This document shows positions 9,001 to 16,577 of a stretch of 64,000 nt of DNA, one piece after another. A model generated the notes under the pieces. The model was not told the origin of the DNA and did no database searches. It saw only the letters and a list, made by a program, of their open reading frames with translations. Origin of the DNA: 55-13 sp964501275 (GTDB lineage Bacteria > Armatimonadota > Fimbriimonadia > Fimbriimonadales > Fimbriimonadaceae); NCBI GenBank assembly GCA_964501275.1, contig CAZCSP010000005.1:62001-126000 (forward strand), written 5' to 3'. The number at the start of each line of letters is the position of its first letter. Within the stretch, counting starts at the first letter, position 1. Both the position numbers and the translations under genes were made by a program.

Positions 9001-9616
9001 CATTCTGCCCGGCCACCTTGTTCTCCATCATGGAGTTGGCGTCGACTTTTTGTCGTTCGCCAAAGAAGTAGACGCCCTTGAGCAGGCCCTTCTGGCCAAG
9101 ATTGAAACTGTTGTTAAAGCCAAAGAGGTTGGTGGAGACCACTTGGCCATCGGCGGTTCGCTCCGTCATACCGAAGCCCAAAACCATGTTCATCGCACCG
9201 GGCGCCAGGTTCAGACTGAAGGCGTTGATCCCGTTGGCCCGATAGGCGTTGCCGGGAGTCGGCGTAGCGTTCTTGTCGTATCGGTAGGAAACCGTGAGGG
9301 AGTCGCCGGTCTTGAGGGCTCGGGCGATGTACACCATGCCCGCCTCGTAGTCCATGGTGTAGTCCACACCACGCTGGAGAATCGCACCGACAAGTTGCAC
9401 CCGCTCAGAGCCTTGGACCACATTTCCGTGCTTCAGGGCCACTCCCGGAGAATTGGCGCGAATGGTGAGGAGATCGAAAGCCGCCGTTCCGCCGACGACA
9501 TTAACGGGCGTGGCAGGGTCGTTGGGGTTCAATGAAAGAGGCGTTTGGGAGTGAGCTGCCATTGGCAACGAACATAGCGCGAAACACCCAACCTTCTTCC
9601 AATTTAGCCTTCCCAT
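6080..9616 (-). CDS. Large repetitive beta-rich protein, putative outer-membrane protein
   Basis: The 1178-residue protein starts at ATG 9616 behind a strong GGAGGAG site. It has a short signal peptide (WKKVGCFALCSLPMAAHSQ, cleavage after AHS-Q likely). A VNVVGG...SERVQLVGAILQRGVDYTMDYEAGMVYI segment follows, then many alternating hydrophobic/polar strands typical of beta barrels. A degenerate unit of about 60-90 residues recurs in the middle: VDQ.F.RF or similar, then ADRAQLQKEAGL-like helices, then a Phe/Gly strand. The last residues are LRLDYSLRF. A terminal Phe after alternating hydrophobics is the usual BAM-complex recognition signal, which suggests an outer-membrane barrel. The function is unknown. 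Large proteins of this kind are expected in diderm Armatimonadota, but that is recollection, not a search. Confidence 0.75.
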   Translation of the reverse strand: MGRLNWKKVGCFALCSLPMAAHSQTPLSLNPNDPATPVNVVGGTAAFDLLTIRANSPGVALKHGNVVQGSERVQLVGAILQRGVDYTMDYEAGMVYIARALKTGDSLTVSYRYDKNATPTPGNAYRANGINAFSLNLAPGAMNMVLGFGMTERTADGQVVSTNLFGFNNSFNLGQKGLLKGVYFFGERQKVDANSMMENKVAGQNVDEGRSHMIVQDLQSNMLGGSITANYQDISSNFRGFSAAGDAGLNAAQLEKEKGLKRFALGAKDMKVGSIGFGMSMRSVEDKGATIDWRSVNFASGGLKVNWNSQRVDQDFKRFADIAEADRAQLQKEAGLARESLDMGFAFKDGGFSFKTLSIEDMRGHNGISQREFGLNTSKIKFNLKDQEVDQTFTRIASLKGDEQAMFSREIGLKRQWMALEASMLGKDFQPIKFSQNLIDSNGGGFKSQDISVGGKGWSLEHSSRSFDKGFTGYAPLNATAEGDAHINAIANMYGAGAKANVGAERGWLLQSNGLERTMDRISGEPFKNWKMSFETLKLQGQQDGGSVDTFAIANKDFNLKYRKQSLGKKFSEWNSLLGFERQQLGNIAGLDRTDFALNMNLKGGKLDYSQTTADSTEGGVKRQSFAYSDKRLQVSANTREVDHGFNSVNQLIDPERDLLNQLKGFDQRDVKVKWQILPSLNFDFYEYAAQSKALNQDNHMSNMVLNWKPSKNTELNFTKSQQRSEDPMSTLFANATERMFMYQNLGKYGTLRLLNERQDFDGKNSTLSDFHRQYLSYETSLDKNTKLMTEQSRTNYENGDMENISANTVSTNLNKRLGVSVTDRRVDRNGDDRDESNRNYGFWYDLGNGLQIAYGYARQLNGENGLTTQSLAIGKGAGQVAPEQAGNTQAGTIGNLNIGGGYGERSWDGSTERTQAFSKMSIGTNKPFNLGPFRETKLSFGVDTAADYSKWVRENKMFNFSTKLGANTIGFNYLGQMYADGFRAIDRTYGFTTDQSDKTWLKASIFYKVRTMPVNGEVMIRNFNISAKPSKNFELTHQLLTNPEQAKGDAVLGSIYSPERHAVWKLDYKAPSGFTLGGEWREMRNDQNNALRRTAGLNAVLFEKSGSPLKLYYGLEEVNGNGISRMLTSRYSLQFDQRAGPNQTFSIFAGNVSYRYSIIDGFKKDNWSLRLDYSLRF

Positions 9617-9845
9617 GGCTTCTCCTCCAGTCTAACCCACTTGAACCTATTATCGGTAGGACTTTTCCGTTCTTTTTGAACGTTTTTGCCTTATTTCCCA
9701 GAAACGTCCTTGTTCTGGCCCTTCAAAGGCCGTTCCACCCTCAAAAACCAAAACGCCGCAAGACCTTTTCCGAGGCTGCATCATTTACTGGTTTTCAAGG
9801 GTTGGACGTGTACTCTGGCAAACGGTTTCCAAGAATTCTCACAGG

Positions 9846-10016
9846 ATGTTTCGGGACACGGATTTGGTCCAAGTGGAGTTGACGCGGGAGGAAGCCCTCT
9901 CGCTATTCCTGCGCTGCCTGAACAGCGCCGAGTCGGACTCCCCCGAAATCGTCTCCGCCCTGCGGAAGTTGGGGCATGTGTTGGAAGGCGACGACCAGCA
10001 GTTGCTGGCCTCCTGA
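9846..10016 (+). CDS. Small conserved-looking hypothetical protein (56 aa)
   Basis: A short frame from ATG 9846 to TGA 10016. It reads MFRDTDLVQVELTREEALSL, continues with LFLRCLNSAES, a proline, a helix EIVSALRKLGHVL, and ends GDDQQLLAS. The predicted pattern is strand, helix, helix with well-spaced leucines. Codon use looks coding, with third positions mostly G or C. A weak AGG precedes the ATG. It stands alone on the plus strand between two minus-strand genes. No function can be assigned. Confidence 0.6.
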   Translation: MFRDTDLVQVELTREEALSLFLRCLNSAESDSPEIVSALRKLGHVLEGDDQQLLAS

Positions 10017-10019
10017 TGA

Positions 10020-10078
10020 ATCTGACCAATCGGACTGATCGGACGAATTGGCCCGAGAAGACCGATTCGTCCGACTAA
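10020..10078. repeat. Iterated-word repeat (CTGACCAATCGGACTGATCGG type)
   Basis: An imperfect hairpin of CGGAC/GTCCG words: AATCGGACTGATCGGACGAA is answered by CCGATTCGTCCGACTAACC. The same wording occurs at 35984-36036. It lies between the 3' ends of the small protein gene and the GH76 gene. Confidence 0.55.
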
Positions 10079-10079
10079 C

Positions 10080-11126
10080 CTACTTCTCCGCTGCAAACAA
10101 CAGCGCCCTTACCACCGACGCCTGGTCGATGAGGGCGTACTTGGCTTGGTCCGGCCTGATCTTGCGATCCCAGCGGTCTGCAAACCGGCCTTCGGGGGAA
10201 CGGGCGTTGGCGTACATATAGTCCAGGGCCCGCACCATCTTCGCCCGAACTTCCTTGTCGCCTTTCGCCGCTTCCGCCAAGCCTTCAAACCACAGATGGA
10301 CGAACTTTCCGCCGTCCTTGGCCGCGCCGGTGGAGGAGTCGATCCAGTGTTTCAAGCTGGCTTGCACCAAGTCTTTTTGGTCCTTGCCTAGTTTGGCGTT
10401 GGAGTAGAGCATCAGGCCGGTGTTGTAGGTCCACTTGGTCTTTTCGATTTTGCCGTTCAGGTCCACGTTGTCCCAGTAGAGGCCATCTGCCGGATCTCGC
10501 AGATTCTTCTCCGTCCAGCGCAAAATCTTCTGCGCGGAACCCAGATAGGAATCCAAATCCTCATGATCGGCTACTCGCAGGCAAGCCGCCGCGCTGGGGC
10601 CGTTGCTGCAGGTGTTCTTGGAGGCCTTGTCACTCTCGCGCCAATAGATGCCGCCGCCTAATTTCTCGTCCCATCCGCTGAGCACATAGGTCAGCGACTC
10701 CTCGGCCCATTGCAGATACTTCCGGTCGCCGAGAATCTCATAAGTCTCGACCAGCGCCAGGACCATCCAGGCGTTGTCATCGTAGTAGCGATCCACCGGC
10801 TTGGGGCAAGGCAATACGTCGTAGCCCGGCACCGGACCCTTGTCGTTCCAGTAGATGCGGCTGGCGTCGGCGTACTCCTTCAGCCAGGGCTTGTACTTGG
10901 GGTCGAGCTTGGCCGCGGCGTTCAGGGCCGAGAGCATCACTCCGGTGCCCCAGTTGAAGCAGGGTCCGCTCTTCTTGCCATCCCGGTCGATCTCTTCTGC
11001 GTAGAGCTTGGATTCCGGCAGGTAGTACTCCCGGCGAATCTGCTCCAAAACGTCAAAGCCCCGCTTTTTGAGGGTGGCGGCATCGGTGGAAGCCGCCGCA
11101 ATCGCTATCGTCATTGCCATAAGCAT
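10080..11126 (-). CDS. Glycoside hydrolase family 76 (alpha-1,6-mannanase-like), exported
   Basis: The 348-residue protein has a signal peptide (MLMAMTIAIAAASTDAA). The (alpha/alpha)6-barrel pattern of GH76 follows, with the catalytic double aspartate in RYYDDNAWM (around residues 115-123) and later aromatic sugar-binding segments such as GGGIYWRES and GLYWDNVDLNG. GH76 enzymes are endo-alpha-1,6-mannanases; relatives also act on other alpha-glycans. It is the last gene of a four-gene unit (regulator, pseudopilin, lipoprotein, glycosidase), 8 bp after the lipoprotein stop. That context implies control by a sugar ligand. ATG 11126 is chosen; ATG 11120 is an alternative. Confidence 0.82.
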   Translation of the reverse strand: MLMAMTIAIAAASTDAATLKKRGFDVLEQIRREYYLPESKLYAEEIDRDGKKSGPCFNWGTGVMLSALNAAAKLDPKYKPWLKEYADASRIYWNDKGPVPGYDVLPCPKPVDRYYDDNAWMVLALVETYEILGDRKYLQWAEESLTYVLSGWDEKLGGGIYWRESDKASKNTCSNGPSAAACLRVADHEDLDSYLGSAQKILRWTEKNLRDPADGLYWDNVDLNGKIEKTKWTYNTGLMLYSNAKLGKDQKDLVQASLKHWIDSSTGAAKDGGKFVHLWFEGLAEAAKGDKEVRAKMVRALDYMYANARSPEGRFADRWDRKIRPDQAKYALIDQASVVRALLFAAEK

Positions 11127-11134
11127 CTGTAAGC

Positions 11135-11347
11135 CTAACTCTCTCCTCGATTAATCCGGTCGATCGCATCTTTTCGCGCCTGCTCCGGCATCGACTGTTT
11201 GTTGATGGTTTCGATCTTCTCTTCCTTGGTCATCTGGCTCCACTCCTTGCGAGGAGGGCCAGTCGGGGCGGGGGCGGCAGTGCCGCCCTCCCCGCTGCAA
11301 CCTGCCAGCATCGCCGCCGAAGCGATGATCCAGATTGGGAGCTTCAT
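11135..11347 (-). CDS. Small lipoprotein
   Basis: A 70-residue protein starting at ATG 11347. The signal peptide IWIIASAAMLAGC ends in a clear lipobox (LAGC), so Cys16 should be lipidated. A Gly/Pro/Ala linker follows, then a charged helical tail with EWSQMTKEEKIETINKQ. Its ATG overlaps the stop of the pseudopilin gene (TAATG), which points to translational coupling. The function is unknown. Small lipoproteins of this kind often serve a neighbouring export or assembly system. Confidence 0.75.
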   Translation of the reverse strand: MKLPIWIIASAAMLAGCSGEGGTAAPAPTGPPRKEWSQMTKEEKIETINKQSMPEQARKDAIDRINRGES

Positions 11348-12255
11348 TAGGGATTCCACTCCTTGATGACTCTCATGTTGGCCTTGATGCCTTCTTTCCA
11401 ACCCATGCCGTTGCCGGGGCCGCCGCGGTTATAGGTCCAGCCGCATCCGGGAATTCCGGTCTCGCCTAGCGAATCCCAATAGTCCTTATCCAGCGACTGG
11501 TACGCATTGACCGTCTTGGCGTGGCCATCGAAGAAACCAGCCGAGATCATTCCGTTTCCTACGCTGGCGACCGAGGAGTGGGATGCCGGGAATGTGCCAA
11601 GCCAGTCTCCACTGGGAGTCATGGAGTACCCAAGCTCACCGGCTTCGGTGTCGGGAAAAGGTCTTCGGGTGCCGACGATCATGAACGTCTCGGCGACCCT
11701 CTGCAGATTGGTCATGTTGCCGCTCTGGTTGTAGACGGTTCCGGTGTAGATCTCGGGCCACATCGAGGAGCAGCCGTTGCCATTGTTGACTCCGGCGTCC
11801 TTGTTGTTGGCGTAGGAGCGCGGGAATCGGGTGGTCTCGTCTCCCGGATAGCCGTTGTTCCCGGCAAGCGTGGACCAGGCAGCGTCGTTAAGCTGAGACT
11901 GGAAGATGCCTCCATTTCCCGCAAAGGTGTAGAGCCCGCCATTGGTGGTCGCGGGCGGTCTGCCTCCGTTCTTGATGTAGGGAACGGTGACGTCTTTCCA
12001 GATTCTTCGCAGGGCGGGGTTGCCCCAGCCTGCGTCGGTTTCAACAACTCGCGAGGCGGGGAGAGCGTCGTCGTTGTCTCCGGCGTACATGATGACGCCG
12101 AGAGTCAACTGTTTGACGTTGCTAAGGTCGGCCGTTCTCTTGGCCGCCGCCTTCGCTTGGGCAAAGACTGGGAAAAGGATGGCGGCGAGAATCGCGATGA
12201 TCGCGATGACGACAAGTAACTCGATTAGGGTAAATGCCCTCTTCGTCAAAGACAT
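11347..12255 (-). CDS. DUF1559-type pseudopilin (prepilin N-terminal methylation protein)
   Basis: The 302-residue protein has a type IV prepilin leader: MSLTKR, then AFTLIELLVVIAIIAILAA, with processing expected before the Phe or Ala. The N-terminal helix runs on into FPVFAQAKAAAKRTADLSNVKQ. The C-terminal part carries the FFDGHAKTVN motif of the DUF1559 H-X9-DG family. The start is ATG 12255 because a GGAGG lies 7 nt upstream; a longer in-frame start at 12276 overlaps the regulator gene and lacks this support. It comes 17 bp after the GntR-type regulator and is coupled to the lipoprotein. Such proteins are very numerous in Armatimonadota and Planctomycetota, and their substrate is unknown. 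Confidence 0.88.
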   Translation of the reverse strand: MSLTKRAFTLIELLVVIAIIAILAAILFPVFAQAKAAAKRTADLSNVKQLTLGVIMYAGDNDDALPASRVVETDAGWGNPALRRIWKDVTVPYIKNGGRPPATTNGGLYTFAGNGGIFQSQLNDAAWSTLAGNNGYPGDETTRFPRSYANNKDAGVNNGNGCSSMWPEIYTGTVYNQSGNMTNLQRVAETFMIVGTRRPFPDTEAGELGYSMTPSGDWLGTFPASHSSVASVGNGMISAGFFDGHAKTVNAYQSLDKDYWDSLGETGIPGCGWTYNRGGPGNGMGWKEGIKANMRVIKEWNP

Positions 12256-12272
12256 ATTGGAACCTCCATTGG

Positions 12273-13400
12273 TCATGGTGATGAGTGAAACGAGACGTTG
12301 CCAATAGGAAGGGCGTCGCCTTCCCTGTCGGCGGGATGAAAATCAGCGTGGACTTGGATGACCTCGGCGGCGATGGGCAGCCCATTCATTTGTTGGACGA
12401 GCTTTTCGCCCGCCGCGCGGCCAATCTCAAAGACACGGGGAACGATGCGGTGGATAGCCCACGGCTTGCGGAGCATCATGGGCGGAAGGTCATTGAAGCT
12501 GGTGATCTCGATATCCTCGAAAGGTTGATTGCCCAGCTCTTGCAAACCCTCCAGAACCTCGGGGACGAACATATCCTGAACGCAAAAGATCGCCGTTGCT
12601 CCATCCTTGCCACCCACCATGCGATGAACTGCGTCGATCACAGCTTGACCGAAGCGGCGGTCGTGGGAGTGTTCTAACTCAGCGGCCAAGAAGCGGGTGA
12701 GCTTCTCCTGAGGCTGGACTCCCACCACTTTCAGGGCGTCTTGGTAGGCGCGGAAACGGTCTTGGACCGTTGAGACGGTTGGCTTGTGGAAGCTGAGGAA
12801 GCCGATGTTTCGGTGGCCACGCTCAGTGAGGTGGTCGATGGCGGATCGGGTGATGGCGTAGTTGTCGCTGAGAACGACTGGCGCCTTCACTCCCTCGGGA
12901 ACGCGGTCGAGGAGGACCAGCGGGACTTTTCTCTTCACCAACCCTTGGAGCAAGGCGGTGTTCTCTTTCGCGCTGGTGGGCAGGAGGACGATGCCGTCGC
13001 ACTCTTCGTCCATCTTGGCGAGGAGTTCGGCTTCGCGTTTCGGGTCGTTTTGGGAGTCGCAGAGGACGACGGAGAACTCGTCGGTAATGCCGGATTGGAT
13101 GCCTCGGAGCAGGCCCGGCTGGGGAAAGCTGTTACCAGGGTCGATCACGTCGAAGATCAGCCCGACTCGTTTTGTCTTTACTTGAGACCTTTCGGCGACG
13201 ATGGTGCCCCATCGACGCTGGCGGAAGACCAGGCCGCGAGTTTGGAGTTCGCGAATAGCCCGATGGGCCGTAACCCGACTGACTCCATGGAGCGCGGCGA
13301 TCTCTTCCTCGGTGGGAACCTTGTCGCCCGGCATCCGCCGCCCCTGAACAATCTCTTGCTCCAGAGCTTCCGTAATCTCTTTCCACCTCGGTGTGGCCAT
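12273..13400 (-). CDS. GntR-family HTH regulator with LacI-type sugar-binding domain
   Basis: The 375-residue protein has an N-terminal winged helix of the GntR type (residues 1-70: PGDKVPTEEEIAALHGVSRV, then TAHRAIRELQTRGLV). A periplasmic-binding-protein-like sensor follows from about residue 78 (RVGLIFDVIDPGN). This is the architecture of AraR and its relatives, which are repressors released by a sugar. It is the first gene of the pseudopilin/lipoprotein/GH76 unit and probably regulates it and itself. A palindrome overlaps the region just before its start. The effector sugar cannot be read from the sequence. Confidence 0.88.
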   Translation of the reverse strand: MATPRWKEITEALEQEIVQGRRMPGDKVPTEEEIAALHGVSRVTAHRAIRELQTRGLVFRQRRWGTIVAERSQVKTKRVGLIFDVIDPGNSFPQPGLLRGIQSGITDEFSVVLCDSQNDPKREAELLAKMDEECDGIVLLPTSAKENTALLQGLVKRKVPLVLLDRVPEGVKAPVVLSDNYAITRSAIDHLTERGHRNIGFLSFHKPTVSTVQDRFRAYQDALKVVGVQPQEKLTRFLAAELEHSHDRRFGQAVIDAVHRMVGGKDGATAIFCVQDMFVPEVLEGLQELGNQPFEDIEITSFNDLPPMMLRKPWAIHRIVPRVFEIGRAAGEKLVQQMNGLPIAAEVIQVHADFHPADREGDALPIGNVSFHSSP

Positions 13401-13402
13401 TG

Positions 13403-13436
13403 CATATTCACTTTACAATATGTTTTTCAAAATGCA
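13403..13436 (-). promoter_or_regulatory. Putative promoter and operator of the GntR-type regulator operon
   Basis: On the minus strand TTGCAT and TAAAGT are separated by 16 nt, a plausible -35/-10 pair a short distance before the start at 13400. CATATT and AATATG (13403-13422) form an inverted repeat with 8 nt between the arms, overlapping the proposed -10. That placement suits autoregulation. Both calls are inference from position and symmetry. Confidence 0.4.
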
Positions 13437-13612
13437 AAGGGTTTTTTTGAGAAATGGAGAAAAACGGTCTCCGCCGAATCTGGAAACCACTGGCAGGATT
13501 TGAGGTCGAGGCTCCCCTTCGGCGGTCTCTGGGCTCTGTGTTTTTTTGATTGAGAGAGCCCCAACCACCGAGGCCGGGGCGGGAGATTGCTCCGGGACTA
13601 CGCCGAGCTACG

Positions 13613-14935
13613 TTACGACGCTGCCAGAGCCTTCTTGTCCGACCGCTCCTCCATCGCTGTGACACAAGTCGCGATGGCCATATCGCCGGTCACGTTGAGG
13701 ACTGTGCGGCTCATATCCAGGATACGGTCGATGCCGAACACGAGGCCGATGGCCCTGGCAGGCATCCCGAAACTGTTGATAATCGTCGCGATCATCGGCC
13801 ATGCGCCACCGGGCACACCCGCAGTGCCGATTCCGGCAACAATAGCTAAGCCCATGACTGTTCCCTGCTGGGCTAGCGACAGATCGAGCCCGAACAATTG
13901 AGCGAAAAAGAGAATCGTGATCCCCTCGAAGAGGGCGGTACCGTTCTGGTTGGCAGTCGCGCCTATTGTCAATACAAAGGCGCTGATGTCCCTTGGCAAG
14001 CCCAAGTCCTCCTCCGCCGACCGCAAAGCCGTCGGCAAAGTCGCATTGCTGGAGCTGGTGCTAAACGCGGTAACTATAACCGTCTTCATCTGACGGAAAA
14101 ACTCCAACGGACTACGGCCGGCAATGAGTTTGATCACCAGCGAGTAGACCACAAACATATGGATCGCCAAAGCTGCCAGAACCAAGATGACGTATTGGCC
14201 CACCGCCAGCAACGCATCCACACCCAGGGTCGCGGCAGTAGCGAAAATCAGGAAGAAGACGCCCACAGGGGCGATCTTCATGGCGTATTCGATAATCTTG
14301 ATGCAGATTTCAAATATCCCTTCAAAGAACTGCTTCACTGGCAAAGCCTTTTCCGCCTCGATCGCGGCCAGCGCGATTCCGAAAACCAAAGCGAAAAACA
14401 TGAGCGGAATCAGCCCATCGCGATTGATCTCTTTGAAGGGGTTCTTCGGAATGAAGCCCAGAAGCGGCGGGTCGTCGGGAGCTTTCTTGGCCGTGGCCAG
14501 GCTATCCTCGCCCCGTTTCTCGTCGCCATAGAGTTCCAACAGGCGTTCGCGGGTTTCGGCGGTGATGCCCGCTCCAGGCTTCACGACATTCACCAGGGTC
14601 AGACCAAGAACCACGGCCAAACCGCTCAGGATCACCGTCATCAAAAGCGAGCGCAAGCCGATTCGTCCGATCTTTTTCGCGGTGCCGAGTTCCGATACGC
14701 CCAGCAGAAGCGCCGAAAAGAGCAGCGGCACCACCACCATAAAAATCATGAAAAGGAATACGTTGCCGGCGGGTTTGGCGATCGTCTCAACGAACCACTT
14801 GAGACTCTCGTTGTCCCTGCCCAGAGTAACCTGACAGATTGCCCCCACGACCGCGCCCAATACCAAGCCGATGAAGATCTTTGTGTGAAGAGGCGTACCT
14901 TTGCGACTGCCAGGTTCGATTGATCCGAGTTCCAT
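13613..14935 (-). CDS. Dicarboxylate/amino acid:cation symporter (DAACS/SDF family)
   Basis: A 440-residue, multi-spanning transporter of the GltP/GltPh family, which couples Na+ or H+ to uptake of aspartate, glutamate or C4-dicarboxylates. Visible are the serine-rich hairpin 1 (TAFSTSSSNATLP), the TM7 motif TIGATANQNGTALFEG, hairpin 2 (GIGTAGVPGG) and TM8 with DRILDMSRTVLNVTGD. In TM8 all ligand residues known from GltPh are kept, including the Arg that prefers acidic substrates. The usual NMDGT of TM7 reads NQNGT here. A long charged stretch follows TM3 (ELYGDEKRGEDSLATAKKAP). It converges with nothing close and appears monocistronic. Confidence 0.88.
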   Translation of the reverse strand: MELGSIEPGSRKGTPLHTKIFIGLVLGAVVGAICQVTLGRDNESLKWFVETIAKPAGNVFLFMIFMVVVPLLFSALLLGVSELGTAKKIGRIGLRSLLMTVILSGLAVVLGLTLVNVVKPGAGITAETRERLLELYGDEKRGEDSLATAKKAPDDPPLLGFIPKNPFKEINRDGLIPLMFFALVFGIALAAIEAEKALPVKQFFEGIFEICIKIIEYAMKIAPVGVFFLIFATAATLGVDALLAVGQYVILVLAALAIHMFVVYSLVIKLIAGRSPLEFFRQMKTVIVTAFSTSSSNATLPTALRSAEEDLGLPRDISAFVLTIGATANQNGTALFEGITILFFAQLFGLDLSLAQQGTVMGLAIVAGIGTAGVPGGAWPMIATIINSFGMPARAIGLVFGIDRILDMSRTVLNVTGDMAIATCVTAMEERSDKKALAAS

Positions 14936-15041
14936 TCGTTAAAGTTCCGTTCCCTGCCCCTGCGGGCTTTCGAACTACCAGGATAGCCCAGTTCGGCCCA
15001 CTTGTCACCCCCTCGGAGCGGGAAAATGAAGCCGGAGCCCG

Positions 15042-15611
15042 TTGCGAAGCGTCACACTAAGACTAGCCATGCTCGCCGGACTCCTTGGAATCATCCTCCT
15101 TTCCCCGCCCGCGCCGAAGTGCGTCGATCTGCAAGGCCGCGAGGTGGTTCCGCTTCAGAAGCCCGCTCCCAAGGCCACGGTCCTCATCTTCTACCTGGCC
15201 CACTGCCCGATCTCGCAGAAGATGACGCCGGAGATCAATCGGATTCACTGGGAGTTCGCGTCGAAGGGAGTGCGCATCACCATGGTCCACGAAGACCTCG
15301 CGCTCTCTGCTGTGGAAGTCGCGAAAGAGGCGAAGGAGTTTGGTCTGTTGCCGCCGGTCGTGATCGACAAGTGGCGTGGGCAGATGAAGTTTTCCAGCGC
15401 AAAGATCAGCCCAGAGGCGGTGGTGTACGACTCGGCGCTGAAGGTGCGCTATCGGGGACGGATCAACGACCAATTCTATGCGCTCGGCAAGATGCGGCCC
15501 AAGGTGACTTCGAGAGATTTGCGTGATGCGATTGCGAATGTGGTCGCGGGCAAGCCGGTTGTTCAGGCGAAGACGGAAGCGGTGGGGTGTGTGCTTCCGG
15601 GAGGGGGTTAG
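15042..15611 (+). CDS. Exported redoxin / AhpC-TSA-like thioredoxin-fold protein
   Basis: A 189-residue protein. TTG 15042 is preferred over ATG 15069 because GGAG lies 5 nt upstream, and the signal peptide then has a basic start (RSVTLRLAMLAGLLGIILL). The fold is thioredoxin-like, with the strand VLIFYLAHCPISQKM where the active site falls. Only the first Cys of a CxxC is present (HCPIS), as in single-Cys redoxins. The C-terminal TEAVGCVLP carries a second Cys, a feature I associate with exported redoxins next to c-type cytochromes. The partner is unknown and there is no obvious operon. Confidence 0.72.
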   Translation: MRSVTLRLAMLAGLLGIILLSPPAPKCVDLQGREVVPLQKPAPKATVLIFYLAHCPISQKMTPEINRIHWEFASKGVRITMVHEDLALSAVEVAKEAKEFGLLPPVVIDKWRGQMKFSSAKISPEAVVYDSALKVRYRGRINDQFYALGKMRPKVTSRDLRDAIANVVAGKPVVQAKTEAVGCVLPGGG

Positions 15612-15689
15612 GCATTAGGTTTTGGGCATTGGGCATTCGGTGTTCGGTGCGGCTCCCAAAACCTAACACCTAAAACCCAATACCTAGCG
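15611..15689. repeat. Iterated-word inverted repeat (GGTTTTGGGCATTGGGC type)
   Basis: The left arm is GCATTAGGTTTTGGGCATTG and continues. The right arm is its degenerate complement, CCCAAAACCTAACACCTAAA and so on. It separates the convergent ends of the redoxin and xthA genes and probably ends both transcripts. Confidence 0.65.
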
Positions 15690-15690
15690 C

Positions 15691-16464
15691 CTACAAATCA
15701 AACTCCGCCACCACAAACGTATGGTCGCTGGGGCGTTCCATGGTTCGGGCTTCCTTGTCGATCCAGCACGCCTCGCACCTTGCCGCCAGAGACGGGGGCG
15801 CGTAGATGTGGTCGATGCGCCAGCCGATGTTTCGCTTGAACCCATTCGGCACCACGAAATCCCAAAAAGTGAACTGCCCCGGCTCCTGGTTGAACTTGCG
15901 GAACATATCCGACAGGCCGAAATCCAGGATCGCGTCCAGCCTGGAGAACTCGTCGGGATGGTGGCCGACGCCTCCATAAACCTTGGCCGAGTCGAAGACG
16001 TCGATGGGTTGCCGCGCCACATTGATGTCGCCCAACCAGATCACCGGATCGTCGGGGCGATAGCGCTCGCGGAGCAGGCGCGCGAACCTCTCCAGCCAGG
16101 CCATCTTGTACTCCCACTTCTCGCTGCCCACCATGTTGCCGTTTGGAACGTAGGTATTGATCACCTGAATCCCGTCGATCTCGGCGGAGATGATCCGGGC
16201 GTCGGTCGGCATCAGATCGTCCTCGAAGCCGATGCGGACGTTGCTCATCGGCGACCGGCTCAGCAGACAGACCCCATTCCAACTCTTCTGTCCATGCACC
16301 GCGACGTGATATCCGAGGTCCTCAAAGTCCCCCATCGGAAACTTGTCGTCCTCCACCTTGGTCTCCTGCACCGCCAAAACATCCGGCTCATTATCCGCGA
16401 GCCATTCCAGGGTCAGGGGCAGTCGGGCGCGGATAGAGGCGGCATTGAAAGTCGCGATCTTCAT
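15691..16464 (-). CDS. xthA: Exodeoxyribonuclease III / AP endonuclease
   Basis: A 257-residue enzyme of the EEP nuclease fold. It opens MKIATFNAASIRARLPLTLE and has the metal-binding Glu in LAVQETKVED, the VWLGDINVA segment with the Asp/Asn pair, the WRIDHIY motif and the terminal PSDHTFVVAEF. The family cuts DNA 5' to abasic sites and has 3'-5' exonuclease and 3'-phosphatase activity in base-excision repair. The length is normal and the motifs are complete. No operon partner. Confidence 0.93.
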   Translation of the reverse strand: MKIATFNAASIRARLPLTLEWLADNEPDVLAVQETKVEDDKFPMGDFEDLGYHVAVHGQKSWNGVCLLSRSPMSNVRIGFEDDLMPTDARIISAEIDGIQVINTYVPNGNMVGSEKWEYKMAWLERFARLLRERYRPDDPVIWLGDINVARQPIDVFDSAKVYGGVGHHPDEFSRLDAILDFGLSDMFRKFNQEPGQFTFWDFVVPNGFKRNIGWRIDHIYAPPSLAARCEACWIDKEARTMERPSDHTFVVAEFDL

Positions 16465-16577
16465 CAGCTAGGGTTTTACCTTTGAAAAGGCATCTATGGG
16501 AACATCGCGAACTGCTGTCAAGCTGTGAGCGAAATCTTGCGTCGCAGGTTGTGGTTCAGCACTATAATGAGAGGGTC

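Noticed and set aside
15042..15068. ATG 15069 as start of the redoxin
   Set aside because: TTG 15042 has GGAG at proper distance and gives a signal peptide with a basic start.
16563..16569. TATAAT promoter of the BRO-like gene
   Set aside because: It is only about 10 nt from the ATG, which would leave no ribosome site in the transcript, and no -35 is at the right distance.
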